Source: an uncultured Ruminococcus sp.
GTDB lineage: Bacteria > Bacillota > Clostridia > Oscillospirales > Acutalibacteraceae
Assembly: GCA_902802975.1 (NCBI GenBank)
Contig: CADCOF010000165.1
Coordinates: 1 to 12,476 of the forward strand
Direction: 5' to 3'
DNA length: 12,476 nt
The notes under the pieces are model-generated. The model was given only the letters and a program-made list of their open reading frames with translations. It was not told the origin of the DNA and searched no databases. Positions 1-8,008 of the stretch are shown here, in pieces; the stretch's first letter is position 1, and the number at the start of each line of letters is the position of its first letter. The position numbers and the translations under genes are program-made.

Positions 1-10
1 AGAGCATCAC

Positions 11-46
11 AAAGTTTTTCGCCAAGCCTTTTTTCAAAAAGGCTTG
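11..46. repeat. Intergenic repeat hairpin, copy 1
   Basis: AAAGTTTTT (11-19) is followed by a perfect 11-bp inverted repeat. CAAGCCTTTTT (23-33) pairs with AAAAAGGCTTG (36-46) across a 2-nt centre. The same layout recurs at 9521-9553: AAAGTTTTT, then an arm ending in a T run, then CAAAAA and the complementary arm. The arm bases there are different. No T tract follows the hairpin, so it is not a textbook intrinsic terminator, though it could end transcription from the gene to the left. It looks like a dispersed intergenic repeat of this genome. Confidence 0.7.
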
Positions 47-132
47 CCGCCGGAGGCATACCGAAAGCTTAAGTTGATGACATTGCGACCAAGCCCGGCA
101 GGCGAGACAAAAGCTCCGGTGAAAAGCGAATG

Positions 133-161
133 TTTACACTACTCAAATTCCACTTTAAACT
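133..161 (+). promoter_or_regulatory. Candidate sigma-A promoter for trmFO
   Basis: TTTACA (133-138, 5/6 match to TTGACA) lies 17 nt before TAAACT (156-161, 4/6 match to TATAAT). Transcription would start near 168, about 50 nt before the trmFO start codon. The right half overlaps a short inverted repeat, CTTTAA (153-158) with TTAAAG (161-166). This is based on matches and spacing only. The region is AT-rich, so chance matches are likely. Confidence 0.35.
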
Positions 162-165
162 TAAA

Positions 166-182
166 GCTTTGAGCTTTGAGCT
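166..182 (+). repeat. 7-bp tandem repeat in the trmFO leader
   Basis: GCTTTGA occurs twice back to back (166-172 and 173-179), followed by a partial third copy, GCT (180-182). It lies between the candidate promoter and the ribosome binding site. A slippage-prone tract here could change leader length, but no function is shown. Confidence 0.5.
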
Positions 183-202
183 ATATACCTCCAAACTCAA
201 AC

Positions 203-211
203 AAAGGCGGT
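203..211 (+). promoter_or_regulatory. Ribosome binding site that sets the trmFO start
   Basis: AAAGGCGGT differs at one position from AAAGGAGGT and lies 6 nt before the ATG at 218. It supports that start over the in-frame upstream ATG at 176, whose extra 14 residues do not resemble the family N-terminus. Confidence 0.8.
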
Positions 212-217
212 GAAAAA

Positions 218-1534
218 ATGATAAAAGTAATAGGCGCAGGTCTTGCCGGCTGTGAAGCCGCCTGGCAGGCTGCAAACCGCGGCGCGCATGTCGAGCTTTA
301 CGACATGAAACCACAAAAACGTACTCCCGCGCATAAAACTGATCTCGCTGCGGAGCTTGTTTGTTCCAATTCGCTCAAAGCGGCGCGTGTCAATAGTGCG
401 GCGGGGCTGCTGAAAGAAGAAATGCGGCGGCTCGGTTCGCTGCTCATGCAGTGCGCAGATAAATGCAGCGTTCCTGCGGGTGGCGCGCTTGCGGTCGATA
501 GGGAGATTTTTTCTAAAATGGTGACCGAAAAGCTCCAATCGCACCCCAATATTACCTTCGTGTCGATGGAGTGGACTTCACTTCCTGGTGATGGAGTGAA
601 CGTCATTGCAACGGGTCCGCTGACGAGCGACAGCCTTGCAGACGATATCAAAATGCGTTTCGGCGGCGCGCTGAGTTTCTTTGACGCGGCTGCACCTATC
701 GTCACCGCAGAAAGTATCGACATGGACTGTGCGTTCACCGCCTCGCGATACGGCAAAGGCGACGGCGACGATTATATAAACTGCCCGCTCAATAAAGCGG
801 AGTACGAGGCTTTTCACGAGGCACTTGTCAGCGCGGAGAGAACGCCTCTTCACGGAGTCGATGTGCAGAACCCAAAAGTATATGAGGGCTGTATGCCGAT
901 AGAAGTTATGGCGCAGCGCGGCAGCGATACTATTCGGTTCGGTCCCATGAAGCCTGTCGGACTCATTGACCCGAAGACAGGGCACCGTCCGTGGGCGTGC
1001 CTGCAGCTCAGACGCGAGAATGCGCAGGGCACGATGTACAACCTTGTGGGCTTTCAGACGAACCTGAAATTCGGCGAGCAAAAGCGCGTATTCGGAATGA
1101 TACCGGCACTCAAAAACGCGGAATTTGTGCGTTACGGCGTAATGCATAGAAATACGTTTATAGATTCGCCGCGGCTTTTGAATGCAGATTTTTCACTGCG
1201 CGATGACCCCAATATGTTTTTTGCCGGTCAGATGACGGGCGTTGAGGGCTATATGGAGTCGGGCGCGTCAGGCATAATTGCCGGTATAAATGCGGCAGCG
1301 GCTCTCGGCTTGTGCGATAAGCTTGTTCTTCCGGATTACACCATGATGGGCGCGCTGAGCAGCTATATCAGCGACAGCAGCGTTAAGGATTTTCAGCCGA
1401 TGGGCGCAAATCTCGGCGTGCTGCCACCGCTTGACATACATATTCGTGATAAGCAGCAGCGTGCGCAGGCATATGCCGACAGATCGCTGAAATATTTTGA
1501 TGAAAGAGGACTTGGCAATGAAACTGATAGTTGA
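218..1534 (+). CDS. trmFO: TrmFO, folate/FAD-dependent tRNA (uracil-54-C5)-methyltransferase
   Basis: The product is 438 aa, close to the usual TrmFO length. TrmFO makes ribothymidine at U54 of the tRNA T-loop in the cytoplasm. It takes the carbon from 5,10-methylenetetrahydrofolate and reduces it with FADH2. The dinucleotide-binding motif G6-x-G8-x-x-G11 opens the protein. Cys49, in a VCSNSLK context, and Cys225, in an EGCMPIE context, match the two conserved cysteines of Bacillus subtilis TrmFO, one of which is the nucleophile. The C-terminal FAD-site segment reads FFAGQMTGVEGYMESGASG. The ATG at 218 is chosen because a strong ribosome binding site precedes it and the protein then begins directly with the Rossmann beta strand. 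The 3' end overlaps plsX by 17 nt, which suggests translational coupling. The related MnmG family is much longer and is excluded. Confidence 0.98.
   Translation: MIKVIGAGLAGCEAAWQAANRGAHVELYDMKPQKRTPAHKTDLAAELVCSNSLKAARVNSAAGLLKEEMRRLGSLLMQCADKCSVPAGGALAVDREIFSKMVTEKLQSHPNITFVSMEWTSLPGDGVNVIATGPLTSDSLADDIKMRFGGALSFFDAAAPIVTAESIDMDCAFTASRYGKGDGDDYINCPLNKAEYEAFHEALVSAERTPLHGVDVQNPKVYEGCMPIEVMAQRGSDTIRFGPMKPVGLIDPKTGHRPWACLQLRRENAQGTMYNLVGFQTNLKFGEQKRVFGMIPALKNAEFVRYGVMHRNTFIDSPRLLNADFSLRDDPNMFFAGQMTGVEGYMESGASGIIAGINAAAALGLCDKLVLPDYTMMGALSSYISDSSVKDFQPMGANLGVLPPLDIHIRDKQQRAQAYADRSLKYFDERGLGNETDS
1506..1510 (+). promoter_or_regulatory. Ribosome binding site that sets the plsX start
   Basis: GAGGA lies 7 nt before the ATG at 1518, inside the end of trmFO. 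It favours 1518 over the upstream in-frame ATGs at 1497 and 1500, which would add seven residues before the invariant PlsX N-terminus. Confidence 0.75.
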
Positions 1535-2504
1535 CGCGTTCGGCGGCGACAACGCACCGTTAGAGATAATAAAAGGCTGCGTGGAGTCGCTTGAACTGCA
1601 TGACGATCTTGAGATAATACTGACAGGACCCGAGGATAAGATCAAAAAGTGCGCGCGGGATAATAACATCGATATAAGCGCGCTTACAATAAAAAACTGC
1701 AGCGATGTTCTCACCATGGAGGACGACCCGATGGCGGTCAGAAAGCGTAAAGATTCGTCGATGGCTGTCGGTCTGGATATGCTTGCAGCCGGCGAGGGCG
1801 AGGCGTTTTTGTCTGCGGGCAACAGCGGCGCACTTATCACAGGCGCGACATTATTTGTCAAGAGGATCAAAGGTATCATGCGCCCGGCGTTTTCTCCTGT
1901 ACTTCCCAAAAGTCCGGGAATGTTTATGCTGATAGACGGCGGCGCAAATGTTGAATGTAAGCCTGAAATGCTGTGCCAGTTCGGCATAATGGGTTCGGTG
2001 TACATGGAGCGCGTAATGGGTGTGAAAAATCCGCGGGTAGGTCTTGCGAATGTCGGAACGGAGGAACACAAGGGCGACGCGCTCAGGCATGACGCTTTCA
2101 AGCTGCTCAAAGAGACGCCGATAAATTTTGTCGGAAATGTAGAGGGCACGCAGATACCGTTTGACGGCTGCGATGTGGTTGTTACGGACGGATTTACGGG
2201 CAATCTCATACTTAAGACATACGAGGGCGCGGCGGCAGCTGTTATGGGCAGGATAAAGGAAATATACAAGAAAAGCGGCATAAATAAGCTTTCTGCGGCG
2301 ATGATTGCCTCTGACCTCAAAGCACTGAAAAATGAGGTCAATTCGGACGTTTACGGCGGCGCGCCAATCTTGGGCGCGGCGAAGCCTGTGTTCAAAGTTC
2401 ATGGGAACGCCACAGCTGTGACAATGCGCTACGCGGTCAAACTGGCAATGGATTATGCAAAAACAGGCGTTATAAAGGCAATTGAAGAGAGGGCGGCATT
2501 ATGA
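1518..2504 (+). CDS. plsX: PlsX, acyl-ACP:phosphate acyltransferase
   Basis: The product is 328 aa, the normal PlsX size. PlsX is a peripheral membrane enzyme that converts acyl-ACP and phosphate into acyl-phosphate. PlsY uses that to acylate glycerol-3-phosphate, the first step of phospholipid synthesis. Family blocks are all present: the N-terminus MKLIVDAFGGDNAP, SAGNSGAL starting at residue 99, IDGGAN around residue 140, and VTDGFTGN at 222-229. The gene starts inside trmFO and its stop overlaps the rnc start codon (ATGA), so these genes are probably co-translated. In many Bacillota fabD/fabG/acpP or at least acpP follow plsX. Here rnc follows directly. Confidence 0.98.
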   Translation: MKLIVDAFGGDNAPLEIIKGCVESLELHDDLEIILTGPEDKIKKCARDNNIDISALTIKNCSDVLTMEDDPMAVRKRKDSSMAVGLDMLAAGEGEAFLSAGNSGALITGATLFVKRIKGIMRPAFSPVLPKSPGMFMLIDGGANVECKPEMLCQFGIMGSVYMERVMGVKNPRVGLANVGTEEHKGDALRHDAFKLLKETPINFVGNVEGTQIPFDGCDVVVTDGFTGNLILKTYEGAAAAVMGRIKEIYKKSGINKLSAAMIASDLKALKNEVNSDVYGGAPILGAAKPVFKVHGNATAVTMRYAVKLAMDYAKTGVIKAIEERAAL

Positions 2505-3211
2505 ATAAAATTCAGAGGATCACCCGTGACGTTGACATAGAAAGTTTTGAGGCGGCAGTCGGGTATACGTTCAGAAACAAACAGCTTGCCGTGACGGCTC
2601 TTACACATTCGTCATATGCAAACGAAATGCACGACGGAACCAAATATAACGAACGCTTGGAGTTTTTGGGCGACAGCGTTTTAAGTATCGTGGTGTCTGA
2701 CTACATATACAAAAATTGTCCGGAATTTCCCGAAGGAAAGCTGACAAAGCTGCGCGCGTCGCTGGTCTGTGAGAAGTCGCTCTACTGTTATGCGAAGGCG
2801 TTGGGGCTGGGCGAATTTATCAGGCTGTCAAAGGGCGAAAAGAACACAGGCGGAGACGATCGCCCGTCGATTTTGTCGGACGCATTCGAGGCAGTCATAG
2901 CGGCGATATATCTTGACGGCGGGATAAAGCCTGCAAAGGAGTTTATTCTCACGTATGTTTTGCCCGATATAAAGAGTGCGAAGCCGGTCAAATATAAAGA
3001 TTACAAAACGGTTTTGCAGGAGATCATTCAGAAAAACCCTGAAGAGCGAATTACGTATGTACTTGTGAGGGAGACGGGACCTGATCACGACAAGCATTTT
3101 GTGGTTGAGGTGCATTTGAATTCAAACGTTATCGGTAAGGGCGGCGGCAGAAGCAAGAAGGAAGCCGAGCAGGAGGCAGCGCGAGTGGCACTTGAGCTGA
3201 TGGGCTACTGA
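2501..3211 (+). CDS. rnc: Ribonuclease III
   Basis: The product is 236 aa, the standard length. RNase III cuts double-stranded RNA, including rRNA precursors and structured or antisense-paired mRNAs. The catalytic domain carries the signature NERLEFLGDSVL (residues 50-61). Metal-site residues equivalent to Escherichia coli E38, E41, D45, E65, D114 and E117 are visible as E51, E54, D58, E78, D127 and E130. The double-stranded RNA-binding domain spans about 167-236 and ends with the usual alanine-rich helix. The start codon overlaps the plsX stop by 4 nt, and the stop overlaps the next start by 1 nt. The highly structured repeats elsewhere in this window could be substrates if transcribed, which is speculation. 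Confidence 0.98.
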   Translation: MNKIQRITRDVDIESFEAAVGYTFRNKQLAVTALTHSSYANEMHDGTKYNERLEFLGDSVLSIVVSDYIYKNCPEFPEGKLTKLRASLVCEKSLYCYAKALGLGEFIRLSKGEKNTGGDDRPSILSDAFEAVIAAIYLDGGIKPAKEFILTYVLPDIKSAKPVKYKDYKTVLQEIIQKNPEERITYVLVRETGPDHDKHFVVEVHLNSNVIGKGGGRSKKEAEQEAARVALELMGY

Positions 3212-4230
3212 TGAACGGGGGAGCACTGAAAAAAGCGAATATAGCGTTGTTTGTACCGCTAAACGGCTGTCCTCACAGGTGTTCTTTCTGCGATCAGAGA
3301 ATAATAACCGGGAAGGCGTATCAGCCGACTGAAGAAGACGTGCATAATGCGGTGAAAACGGCGTTGTCTTCATCACGCAGATATAATTATGAAATAGCAT
3401 TTTTCGGCGGGAGCTTTACCGCGATAGATCGTAATTACATGATAAAGCTTTTGGGTGCTGCATATCAGTATGTAAAAAGCGGAGATGTAAGCGGGATACG
3501 TATTTCCACACGTCCAGATGCAATTGATGAAAATGTGCTTGATGTGCTGAAAAGCTACGGCGTAACGTCAATTGAGCTTGGCGCACAGAGTATGAATGAC
3601 GGCGTACTTGAGAAAAACGGCAGAGGTCACAACGCGCAGGCTGTAGTACTTGCATCACAAATGATAAAGCGGCGCGGGTTTTCTCTCGGACTGCAAATGA
3701 TGACGGGACTCTGCGGCAGCAACGCCGCGCTTGACGAATACACCGCAGATAAGATCATTGAACTTAGCCCCGACACTGTGAGGATATACCCCACTGTAAC
3801 GCTGAAAGGAACGCGTCTTGAGAAACTTTATGAAAGCGGCGAATACAATCCTATGACATTGTCTGAATCGGTTAATCTGTGTGCTTTACTGTTGGATAAA
3901 TTTTCAAAGCATAACATAGAGGTTATTCGATTGGGACTTCACTACAGCGAGCAGCTGGAGAAAGATATTGTATATGACAACTATCACCCGGCTTTTCGTG
4001 AGTTGTGTGAAAGCAAGCTGATGTTTGATAAGTTTATGGAGGTGTGCAATAAGCGCGATATTGATAAAAGCGGGAATATTACCGTTTGGGTCAATCCGTC
4101 ATGTGTATCAAAGTTTATAGGGCAGAAACGCGCAAATATCCTGAAACTGGAAGAGATGGGATATAATGTCAATGTGAAGAGTGAGCAGAGTGTTTTGCCG
4201 TTGGAAATAAAATTGAGTGTGGAGAGTTGA
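3211..4230 (+). CDS. Elp3-like radical SAM protein without acetyltransferase domain
   Basis: The product is 339 aa. The radical SAM [4Fe-4S] motif C20-x3-C24-x2-C27 sits in the context GCPHRCSFCDQRI. It is followed by the SAM-binding-like GGSFT (66-70), STRPD (99-103), ELGAQS (122-127), and RIYPT...KGTRLEKLY from 191. These blocks match the radical SAM part of the Elp3/YtqA-type family. The C-terminal GNAT acetyltransferase domain of true Elp3 is absent, so wobble-uridine modification like that of Elp3 cannot be assumed. The exact substrate is unknown. Proteins of this kind are commonly found between rnc and smc in Clostridia, as here. ATG 3211 overlaps the rnc stop (TGATG) and has only a weak ribosome binding site, so translation probably depends on coupling. 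The last codons lie in sequence resembling an intergenic repeat (see findings). Confidence 0.9.
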   Translation: MNGGALKKANIALFVPLNGCPHRCSFCDQRIITGKAYQPTEEDVHNAVKTALSSSRRYNYEIAFFGGSFTAIDRNYMIKLLGAAYQYVKSGDVSGIRISTRPDAIDENVLDVLKSYGVTSIELGAQSMNDGVLEKNGRGHNAQAVVLASQMIKRRGFSLGLQMMTGLCGSNAALDEYTADKIIELSPDTVRIYPTVTLKGTRLEKLYESGEYNPMTLSESVNLCALLLDKFSKHNIEVIRLGLHYSEQLEKDIVYDNYHPAFRELCESKLMFDKFMEVCNKRDIDKSGNITVWVNPSCVSKFIGQKRANILKLEEMGYNVNVKSEQSVLPLEIKLSVES

Positions 4231-4426
4231 GCTGTTTTGTAAAATTCCTATTTCACATTCCAACATTAAGCTTTTAAGCTAAATAAATTTGCACGAAAGC
4301 GTTCGGCTGCTTTATGGCACATAGGTCACTGTCTATGGACGGTAGGGCGCGGGGGAAAAGCTTTTGTATCTTTATAGTTCGTGCGCGAATTGGGTGCGGC
4401 GGCACGCCGCTTAAGGAATAAATAAT
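4231..4426. other. Structured leader between the radical SAM gene and smc
   Basis: This 196-nt gap has no credible reading frame. GCACGAA (4291-4297) and TTCGTGC (4378-4384) form a 7-bp inverted repeat closing an 80-nt interior. That interior contains CATAG...CTATG (4319-4323 with 4332-4336) and the perfect palindrome AAAAGCTTTT (4356-4365). GCGGC (4396-4400) and GCCGC (4406-4410) form a small hairpin just before the smc ribosome binding site AAGGA (4413-4417). TATAGT (4373-4378) resembles a -10 box but has no matching -35. TTGCAC (4289-4294) is a weak -35 candidate. The smc promoter is probably here but cannot be placed. I do not recognise a known riboswitch. Confidence 0.45.
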
Positions 4427-7400
4427 ATGTTACTAAAATCACTTGAAATACAAGGTTTCAAAACCTTTCCCGATCGGACGAAGCTTGAATTCAATAACGG
4501 TATTACCGCTGTTGTAGGACCTAACGGCTCGGGGAAAAGCAATATCAGCGACGCTATCCGGTGGGTTCTCGGCGAACAGTCCGCTAAGGCTCTGCGCTGC
4601 TCCAAAATGGAGGACGTCGTGTTTAACGGCACCGATAAGCGAAAAAAAGTCGGCTATGCCGAGGTTACACTCACCATAGATAATAAAGACAGAACGCTCG
4701 CTTTCGACGGCGACAGCGTTGCAGTCACAAGAAGATTCTATCGCTCCGGCGACAGCGATTATCTTATCAATAAAACAAGCGTCAGACTTAAAGATATCCA
4801 CGAACTGTTTATGGATACAGGTCTTGGACGAGACGGCTACTCGATGATCAGTCAGGGCAAAATTGACAGTATCGTTGCGTCAAAGAGCGAGGACAGGCGC
4901 GAAATATTCGAAGAAGCGTCCGGTATATCGCGCTATAGATACCGCAAAACCGAAGCGGAACGAAAACTTAATCAGACAGAGGAGAATTTGCTGCGGCTGC
5001 GCGATATCTTAAGCGAGCTTGAGGAGCGCGTGGGACCGCTTTCGAAACAAGCGGAGAAGGCAAAGCAGTACCTCGAATATGCCCGCGAAAAAGAGGGACT
5101 TGAGATCGCTTTGTGGCTAAACACAATAGAAAAATCAAGTGCGCAGCTAAGAGAGCAGGAGGATAAGCTTGCAGTTGCAAAGGCACAGCACGAGGCGGCA
5201 GTAAAAACTCTTTCCGATATCGAAAGTGAAACAGAGGAGATATTCACCGAGACGGGGCGGTATTCTTCCAAAATGGACGAGATACGCCGAATAAACTCCG
5301 AACTTGAAAAGGAGATAGGCGAGATAAGAGCGTGCATTTCCGTTGAGGAGAATAATATCAAGCATTCACTCGAAAACACCGCGCGGCTTCAAAAGAGTAT
5401 TGCCGATCTTGACGGTCAGTCGCAGTCTGCGCTGCGCGATATTGAGGAGAAAAAGAAGAAAATCGTCTCTCTCGAATCCGAAAAAGCAGCCAAGCGCGAG
5501 GCGTTCAATTCGGCAACGTTGGAGCTTTCGCAAATAATCGAAAACGACGGAAAGAGCAGCGAACTTCTCAGCAAATTCAACAGCGGTATCGCATCACTTA
5601 ATGTGGAGCTTGCAAACGCGAGAGCATCGGCGTCGTCAAACCGCGCGAGCGCACTCGATCTCAGAGAGCGCATAAGCAGCGCAAAATCGGCTGTCACAGA
5701 AAGAGCGGGCGCACTTGATCTGCGAAAACGCGAACTTTCGGAATACCGGGACGAATGCAGCGAGCTTTCCGCGCAGTATGACAGTGTGTCGCTCGAAATT
5801 TTGGAGGAAGAAAAAACACTTCCCGAAAAGAGGCGGCTGCGCGATCAAAGAAAAGCGCAGTGCGATAAACTTACTCTCGATCTTAATGAGATCAATCGCC
5901 ACAAGTCGTTTCTCGAAAATCTGGAGAGAAATCTCGAAGGTTTTGCCCAGAGTGTAAAGGTCGTTGTGCGCGAGGCAAAAAGCGGCAGGCTTTCGGGGAT
6001 ACACGGTCCCGTGTCGAGAGTTATCACGGTGCAGCCGGAATACGCGGTCGCAATTGAAACGGCACTCGGCGCAGCAATGCAGAACATAGTTACCACGACG
6101 GAAGAGGACGCAAAAAAGGCAATAGCTTTTCTGAAACAGAAGGACGCCGGCAGGGCTACATTTTTGCCTATGTCAACGATAAAGGGGCGCGTTCTCGATG
6201 AACGTGATCTCGACAGGCAGCCGGGATTTGTGGGAATAGCGAGCGTTTTGTGTCAGTGCGAGGCTCAGTACAGCGGTATACTCAATTCCCTTTTGGGCAG
6301 GATATGTATAGCGAAAACGCTTGACGACGCGGTGAATATCGCACGGCATTACAGCTACCGTTTCAGAATAGTTACTCTTGACGGACAGGTCGTCAATGCG
6401 GGCGGTTCGCTGACGGGCGGTTCTCTAGGGAAAAAGTCGGGACTTCTCAGCAGAGTCGGCGATATCGAGAAGGATAAGCAGAAAATTGCAGCCGTAACAA
6501 AAATGCTTGAACAAAGCAGGAAAATGCTGAATCAGTCAGAGGAAGACGCTGCAAAGAGCGAGAGTTTTCTTGAAAGCCGAAAGCGCGATCTTGCCGTAAT
6601 AAACGAAGACAAGCTCAGGGCAGAGTCTGCGGCGCGGTCATGCGAGACGGAAATAAAACTGCTGGAGGATACGCTTTCTCAGTTGAAAAGCGACAGCGAG
6701 GAGCTTTCAAAAAAGCTTGCTCAGGTAGAGCAGACGCAAAAAAGCGCGGAGGAATGTACACGTCTGCTTGAGGAGAAAATCGCAAAAACGCAGTCGGGCG
6801 CAGACGGCATTTCGATAGAGATCGAGAAGCAGACAAAAAAGCGCGAAACACTGACAAAGATGCTTTCGGACATCAAGCTGCAAATGCTTGGTATTGATAA
6901 AGATATAGAGTCGCTCAAAAGTGAGATAGAGTCGCTGAAACTCATCGGCAGCGGCAACGAGGAAAAGCGCAGGCAGCTAAAAGATGAGATAATTGCCGAA
7001 AACGAGAGTAAGCAAAAAACAGAGCAGCTTATCATGCGGTATAACAGTGAGGAGAAAAAGCGGCGGCTTAAAACGGCGCAGAACAATGAAACTCTCGCTC
7101 AACTAAGCGCGGAGCGTGCAAAACTTGAACAGCGCACAACAAGGCTTAGAAAGCTTGAACGTGAAAAATCAAATGAGAAAGAAACGATAGGGCGCGAGTT
7201 GTCAAGGCTTGAAGAGCGGCGTGAAAATCTCAAAAAGCAGTATGACGACATAATCAGAAAATTGTGGGACGAGTACGAGCTGACTCCGAAAACAGCACGC
7301 AGCAAAGCGGCAGTGATCGAAAGTATAACAGGCGCGCAAAAACAGCTTGCAACGCTGAAATCAAAAATTAAGTCGCTGGGCAGTGTGAACGTTGCAGCGA

Positions 7401-7996
7401 TAGACGAGTATAAAGAAGTATCCGAGAGATACGAGTTTCTGAAAGCTCAGGTCGGCGACGTCGAGAAATCTAAAAAAGAAATATTGTCGCTTATCGGCGA
7501 TCTTACAAAGCAGATGAAGGAGATATTCGTCGAACGGTTCGCACTCATAAACAAGAATTTCGGCGAAACGTTCAAGGAGCTTTTCGGCGGCGGTCAGGCG
7601 AGCTTGTCGCTCACAAACGAAAACGATATTCTCGGCAGCGGCATTGACATCAACTGTCACCCGCCGGGAAAGATCGTGGCTCATCTTGAGTCGCTTTCGG
7701 GCGGCGAGCGGGCACTTGTTGCAATATCTCTTTATTTTGCGATAATGAAGGTAAGCCCTGCGCCGTTTTGTGTGATGGACGAGATAGAGGCTGCACTTGA
7801 CGAGGTGAACGTTGACCGATTCGCCTCATATATGAGAAGGATAAACGACAAAACGCAGTTCATTCTCATTACGCACAGGCGAGGAACAATGGAGGAGGCG
7901 GACGTTCTGTACGGCGTTACCATGCAGGACGAGGGTATTTCGAAGCTGCTGTCAATGAAAGCCTCCGAGGCAGCGGCAATGATGAAAGCACGATGA
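4427..7996 (+). CDS. smc: SMC chromosome condensation/segregation ATPase
   Basis: The product is 1189 aa, close to Bacillus subtilis SMC. SMC forms an antiparallel coiled-coil dimer which, with ScpA and ScpB, extrudes DNA loops and separates replicated origins. The N-terminal head has Walker A GPNGSGKS (31-38). Long, charged, heptad-rich coiled coils flank a hinge at about 520-665, which ends with GGSLTGG (659-665). The C-terminal head has the ABC signature LSGGERAL (from 1090), Walker B ending in D1118-E1119, and the D-loop ALDEVN. ATG 4427 is chosen for AAGGA 9 nt upstream and for the family N-terminus (LKSLEIQGFKTF). The downstream gap to ftsY is only 12 nt. The coiled coil shows a small internal duplication (residues 406-415 and 426-435). 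scpA and scpB are not in the window. Confidence 0.99.
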   Translation: MLLKSLEIQGFKTFPDRTKLEFNNGITAVVGPNGSGKSNISDAIRWVLGEQSAKALRCSKMEDVVFNGTDKRKKVGYAEVTLTIDNKDRTLAFDGDSVAVTRRFYRSGDSDYLINKTSVRLKDIHELFMDTGLGRDGYSMISQGKIDSIVASKSEDRREIFEEASGISRYRYRKTEAERKLNQTEENLLRLRDILSELEERVGPLSKQAEKAKQYLEYAREKEGLEIALWLNTIEKSSAQLREQEDKLAVAKAQHEAAVKTLSDIESETEEIFTETGRYSSKMDEIRRINSELEKEIGEIRACISVEENNIKHSLENTARLQKSIADLDGQSQSALRDIEEKKKKIVSLESEKAAKREAFNSATLELSQIIENDGKSSELLSKFNSGIASLNVELANARASASSNRASALDLRERISSAKSAVTERAGALDLRKRELSEYRDECSELSAQYDSVSLEILEEEKTLPEKRRLRDQRKAQCDKLTLDLNEINRHKSFLENLERNLEGFAQSVKVVVREAKSGRLSGIHGPVSRVITVQPEYAVAIETALGAAMQNIVTTTEEDAKKAIAFLKQKDAGRATFLPMSTIKGRVLDERDLDRQPGFVGIASVLCQCEAQYSGILNSLLGRICIAKTLDDAVNIARHYSYRFRIVTLDGQVVNAGGSLTGGSLGKKSGLLSRVGDIEKDKQKIAAVTKMLEQSRKMLNQSEEDAAKSESFLESRKRDLAVINEDKLRAESAARSCETEIKLLEDTLSQLKSDSEELSKKLAQVEQTQKSAEECTRLLEEKIAKTQSGADGISIEIEKQTKKRETLTKMLSDIKLQMLGIDKDIESLKSEIESLKLIGSGNEEKRRQLKDEIIAENESKQKTEQLIMRYNSEEKKRRLKTAQNNETLAQLSAERAKLEQRTTRLRKLEREKSNEKETIGRELSRLEERRENLKKQYDDIIRKLWDEYELTPKTARSKAAVIESITGAQKQLATLKSKIKSLGSVNVAAIDEYKEVSERYEFLKAQVGDVEKSKKEILSLIGDLTKQMKEIFVERFALINKNFGETFKELFGGGQASLSLTNENDILGSGIDINCHPPGKIVAHLESLSGGERALVAISLYFAIMKVSPAPFCVMDEIEAALDEVNVDRFASYMRRINDKTQFILITHRRGTMEEADVLYGVTMQDEGISKLLSMKASEAAAMMKAR

Positions 7997-8001
7997 AGGA
8001 G
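7997..8001 (+). promoter_or_regulatory. Ribosome binding site for the GTG start of ftsY
   Basis: AGGAG (7997-8001), with the preceding A part of the smc stop codon, lies 7 nt before GTG 8009. It supports the non-ATG start, which gives the family N-terminus GLFAKIKEGL. Confidence 0.8.
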
Positions 8002-8008
8002 TGATTTT

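Noticed and set aside
1268..2341. Long open frame on the minus strand (357 codons) opposite trmFO and plsX
   Set aside because: It is fully antisense to two well-recognised genes, its product is low-complexity Ser/Leu-rich, and it matches no family I recognise. It is a codon-bias shadow.
4285..4390. Known riboswitch in the smc leader
   Set aside because: No recognisable THF, TPP, cobalamin, c-di-GMP, fluoride or preQ1 core sequence was found, and smc is not a usual riboswitch target.
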